A stretch of 64,000 nt of DNA, taken from Lachnoclostridium sp. UBA1308 (GTDB lineage Bacteria; Bacillota; Clostridia; Lachnospirales; Lachnospiraceae). Each line of letters begins with the position of its first letter. Position 1 is the stretch's first letter. Below are positions 61,867 to 64,000 of the stretch, in pieces. Location of the stretch: the NCBI GenBank assembly GCA_002307215.1, contig DBTU01000055.1, positions 12,358 to 76,357 of the forward strand, read 5' to 3'. The notes below the pieces were generated by a model that saw only the letters and a list, made by a program, of their open reading frames with translations, was not told the DNA's origin and ran no database searches. Both the position numbers and the translations under genes were made by a program.

Positions 61867-62355
61867 TTATATATTAAAGTTAAATCTAAAACCAAAAGGT
61901 GAATAGTATCTACTGACCTCACTCGTAAAACCAAAATCTATAATAACCGGCTTACCTCTTACTTTACCCCAGCTGTTAAGTCTCCCCAGATCAGCTAGCA
62001 AAAGATTATTCTTTCTGATTGCTTCTCTGAATTTTTTCAAACGGAATAGTTCCCTGTTATTTCTAACGTGATAATATTTCCAGACCTCTGCAATAGAGCT
62101 CATCATCTCCGCCTTCTCCATTACCAGATAATAGGAATCCTCGGATACGGCTGTGACTTTGGCAAAAATATGTGAATGGTCAGAAGCTGCAATCCGATAC
62201 TCGGCCTTGTTCTGCGCAAGACCTCTTCTATTCTTCACAACCTTAATAACATATCCGTTATCTAAATCATATACTAATCTTCCGCTTCCGGAACCAATCA
62301 GACGATATTTTTTCTTCTCTATATCAGCCCTAATATTATCAAAATCAACTGCCAT
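61867..62355 (-). CDS. Small kinase-fold-like protein
   Basis: 162 residues. The start resembles a kinase N-lobe: RLIGSGSGRLVYDLDNGYVI then KVVKN, a Gly-rich loop with its Lys. Later IIDFGFTSEVSRYY resembles the DFG segment, and NLLLADLGRLNSWGK stands where HRD would be, without the usual Asp-x-x-x-x-Asn. It is much shorter than full kinases. It may be a degenerate or minimal kinase-like protein. ATP binding is uncertain. It is alone between the dehydrogenase and the glnB genes. Confidence 0.65.
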   Translation of the reverse strand: MAVDFDNIRADIEKKKYRLIGSGSGRLVYDLDNGYVIKVVKNRRGLAQNKAEYRIAASDHSHIFAKVTAVSEDSYYLVMEKAEMMSSIAEVWKYYHVRNNRELFRLKKFREAIRKNNLLLADLGRLNSWGKVRGKPVIIDFGFTSEVSRYYSPFGFRFNFNI

Positions 62356-62447
62356 ATTCTGCTCCTAATATAATAATTACAGTATTATATTATTAGGTGA
62401 CATGTTGATTTGTTAATGCTTTCGTCGAAATTTGATGCAAATAATAC

Positions 62448-62488
62448 GATAGACCACGGTCAGCCTTGTCACCTGATCGTGGTCTATC
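62448..62488 (-). terminator. Terminator of the second glnB
   Basis: A 16-bp stem GATAGACCACGGTCAG/CTGATCGTGGTCTATC with one mismatch, followed on the minus strand by GTATTATTT. Confidence 0.8.
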
Positions 62489-62511
62489 AATATTAGTATG
62501 CTATATCTATA

Positions 62512-62850
62512 TTATATCGCTTCCTGGCCGCGTTCTCCGGTTCGAATTCTTACTACATCCTCAACTTCATAGATAAAAATCTTACCGTCTCCATAATTAC
62601 CCGTTTTTATCTTATCCAGAACTTTGTCTATTATAACTTCGGCGTCTTCAGCTGAAACAACAGTTTCAACCTTAATCTTTGGTAACAGGTTTACATAGGT
62701 TTCCGTACCTCTGTAAATCTGGATAAAACCTTTTTGCTTACCATATCCCATAATATTGGTAATCATTAATCCCTGTGCATTATTTTCGTTCAAAATCTGC
62801 TTTAAATCCTCCAACTTCTCCGGCCGAATTACAATTTCAAGCTTCTTCAT
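62512..62850 (-). CDS. glnB: PII-family signal transduction protein, copy 2
   Basis: 112 residues. It starts MKKLEIVIRPEKLEDLKQIL. The T-loop region is MGYGKQKGFIQIYRGTETYV; the position of the uridylylated Tyr51 in enteric PII (RGAEY) is Thr here, so uridylylation is not expected. The C-terminal signature NYGDGKIFIYEVEDVVRIRT is intact. It lies downstream of a paralogous copy and amt. It should sense 2-oxoglutarate and ATP/ADP and control the ammonium channel. Confidence 0.95.
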   Translation of the reverse strand: MKKLEIVIRPEKLEDLKQILNENNAQGLMITNIMGYGKQKGFIQIYRGTETYVNLLPKIKVETVVSAEDAEVIIDKVLDKIKTGNYGDGKIFIYEVEDVVRIRTGERGQEAI

Positions 62851-62927
62851 TTTATTAACACCTCTCCTTTGAGTAATTTAATAATCATAAAGATTATACC
62901 ACATTGTTTTCATATATGAAATAATAT

Positions 62928-62971
62928 TTTAGTCTCCACAATCTCAAGATTTAGTCTCCACAATCTCAAGA
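62928..62971. repeat. Perfect 22-bp tandem duplication
   Basis: TTTAGTCTCCACAATCTCAA followed by GA occurs twice in direct succession in the spacer between the two glnB genes. Confidence 0.9.
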
Positions 62972-63004
62972 TTACCACAATATTACAGCTTAGTATACAA
63001 AAAA

Positions 63005-63046
63005 TACCCTGCAGACTATGATGACTAGAACTTTGTCTGCAGGGCA
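63005..63046 (-). terminator. Terminator of the first glnB
   Basis: A 10-bp stem CCCTGCAGAC/GTCTGCAGGG with an 18-nt loop is followed on the minus strand by TATTTTTTG. It suggests the second glnB has its own promoter or is reached by read-through. Confidence 0.85.
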
Positions 63047-63080
63047 TGTAAAATTAGAAATTCAGAAATTATTCGTTATC

Positions 63081-63419
63081 TTATAATGCGTCGTGACCAC
63101 GCTCACCGGTTCTGATTCTGACAGCATCTTCAACCTCGTAGATGAAGATCTTACCATCACCATAGTTGCCTGTGTTGATTTCTTTAACTACTCTTGTAAT
63201 AATCTTTTCTGCAATATCAGCAGGAACAACAGTTTCAACCTTTACCTTGGGAAGTAGATTAACATGGGTTTCTGTTCCTCTGTATATCTGAACATACCCC
63301 TTTTGTTTACCATAACCCATGATATTACTGATCATAAGTCCGTTTGCATTGCTATCATTCAGGATTTTCTTCAAATCCTCTAATCTTTCCGGTTTGATAA
63401 TGATTTCTAACTTTTTCAT
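63081..63419 (-). CDS. glnB: PII-family signal transduction protein, copy 1
   Basis: 112 residues from the ATG at 63419, with GGAGG 5 nt upstream. It starts MKKLEIIIKPERLEDLKKIL. The T-loop is MGYGKQKGYVQIYRGTETHV, again with Thr where enteric PII has Tyr51. The C-terminal NYGDGKIFIYEVEDAVRIRT is typical. It follows amt directly, as in GlnK-AmtB pairs, and probably blocks the channel when nitrogen is plentiful. It is highly similar to the copy at 62512. Confidence 0.96.
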   Translation of the reverse strand: MKKLEIIIKPERLEDLKKILNDSNANGLMISNIMGYGKQKGYVQIYRGTETHVNLLPKVKVETVVPADIAEKIITRVVKEINTGNYGDGKIFIYEVEDAVRIRTGERGHDAL

Positions 63420-63422
63420 ACT

Positions 63423-63450
63423 GTCCTCCATTCTGCCGCATGAAGCGGCT
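63423..63450 (-). promoter_or_regulatory. Dispersed repeat copy carrying the glnB Shine-Dalgarno
   Basis: On the minus strand GAGCCGCTTCATGCGGCAGA then ATGGAGGA is directly before the glnB start. GCCGC/GCGGC forms a stem. TGCGGCAGAATGGAGGA is shared exactly with the copy near 21671-21687. Confidence 0.7.
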
Positions 63451-63505
63451 CAGTCTCATACCAAGTAAAAACGCTTACCTTTTCGCCTGTATATGATAAA
63501 AAAGT

Positions 63506-64000
63506 CTACTTCTTATATCTTGCTAACTGCTTGATCGGCATATTGTCTGAAGAATCGTAATCTAATTCACACTTAACAGCCTGGAAGTCAGGATAGCCTA
63601 AACATCCCATCTCAGGAATATCAAGTCCTTCAAGTTCAACCTCAGGAGCTACTCGAAGACCCCAAACCTTATCAAGAATCTTAAAGAATACAAAGGAAAC
63701 ACCAAAGCCCCAGACAAATAATACAACTACTGCAATCATCTGTGCAGCAAACTGGCCTGCATCACCGTAGAACAAACCGGTTACTCCGCCATCTACACCA
63801 TTTAAGCCTGCACCGTAGGATCCATCTGCAAATAAACCGGTGGCAATAACGCCCCATAAACCATTTACACAATGTACGGAAATCGCTCCAACTACATCAT
63901 CCAGTCTCATCTTCCTTTCAACAAATGCTACTGATACGCAAACCAGAACTCCTGCAACCAAACCTATTACAAATGAAGTGGATGCATTAACAAATGCGCA
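63506..64000 (-). CDS. amt: Ammonium transporter, C-terminal part (cut by window edge)
   Basis: The last 164 codons of an Amt channel; the frame is open through the right edge with AFVNASTSFVIG. The signature DDVVGAISVHCVNGLWGVIA contains a conserved pore His. A further membrane helix, AQMIAVVVLFVWGFGVSFVF, and a cytoplasmic tail with EGLDIPEMGCLGYPDFQ follow; such tails bind GlnK. The glnB gene follows 86 bp downstream of its stop. Confidence 0.95.
   Translation of the reverse strand, partial: CAFVNASTSFVIGLVAGVLVCVSVAFVERKMRLDDVVGAISVHCVNGLWGVIATGLFADGSYGAGLNGVDGGVTGLFYGDAGQFAAQMIAVVVLFVWGFGVSFVFFKILDKVWGLRVAPEVELEGLDIPEMGCLGYPDFQAVKCELDYDSSDNMPIKQLARYKK

Overview
The window reads as chromosomal DNA of a low-GC, endospore-forming Clostridia bacterium, most likely Lachnospiraceae (inference). 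Evidence: a complete spoIIIAA-AH operon, many TTG/GTG starts behind strong AGGAGG ribosome-binding sites, a T-box leader in front of pheST, and the conserved Firmicutes gene block aroQ-pepQ-efp-spoIIIA-yqhY-nusB-xseA-xseB-ispA-dxs-tlyA-nadK-argR. No rRNA, tRNA, CRISPR array, prophage or intact insertion sequence was seen. Nearly all genes are on the minus strand.

Layout. 0-11 kb is accessory: a secreted multi-Ig-domain protein, a cadC-cadA metal-efflux operon divergent from a Cys/Asp- and APT-repeat protein, a MATE exporter, and a DUF975 membrane protein with an Asn-rich repeat tail. 11-19.6 kb carries a cyclic beta-1,2-glucan synthase system split into a 2028-residue and an 811-residue protein. 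20-23.3 kb has a soluble chemoreceptor with CheW, divergent from an AraC regulator. 23.4-28.7 kb is an AraC-rich stretch with a SEC-C methionine aminopeptidase and a beta-propeller protein. 29-38 kb is the housekeeping block (yebC, argR, nadK, tlyA, dxs, ispA, xseB, xseA, nusB, yqhY), with a highly structured 174-bp element between nusB and xseA. 38.3-43.8 kb is the spoIIIA operon. 44-49.6 kb interrupts the usual efp-spoIIIA neighbourhood with aroE, a PNPOx-like protein, an EFR1-type ferredoxin with an ArsR regulator that lacks a normal start codon, a PhzF protein and an ATPase. 49.8-53.9 kb has efp, an M24 peptidase, aroQ, aroK, a YqeG phosphatase and mscL. 54-55.3 kb holds a decayed gene, an acetyltransferase and a gene remnant. 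55.4-59.3 kb is T-box-pheS-pheT. 59.5-64 kb has a Cof-type phosphatase, an FAD-dependent dehydrogenase, a small kinase-like protein and amt-glnB-glnB, cut by the window edge.

The most unusual content is non-coding or repetitive: a dispersed element that supplies the Shine-Dalgarno sequence of several genes and also encodes a recurring peptide motif (21.6, 44.1 and 63.4 kb, with a second subtype at 21.8 and 52.2 kb); a palindromic element at 50.5 kb with a half copy at the left edge; the structured element at 37.0 kb; tandem duplications of the dxs 3' end and of the pheS ribosome-binding region; and several large inverted repeats. Family names come from recognising motifs by eye; no database search was possible.
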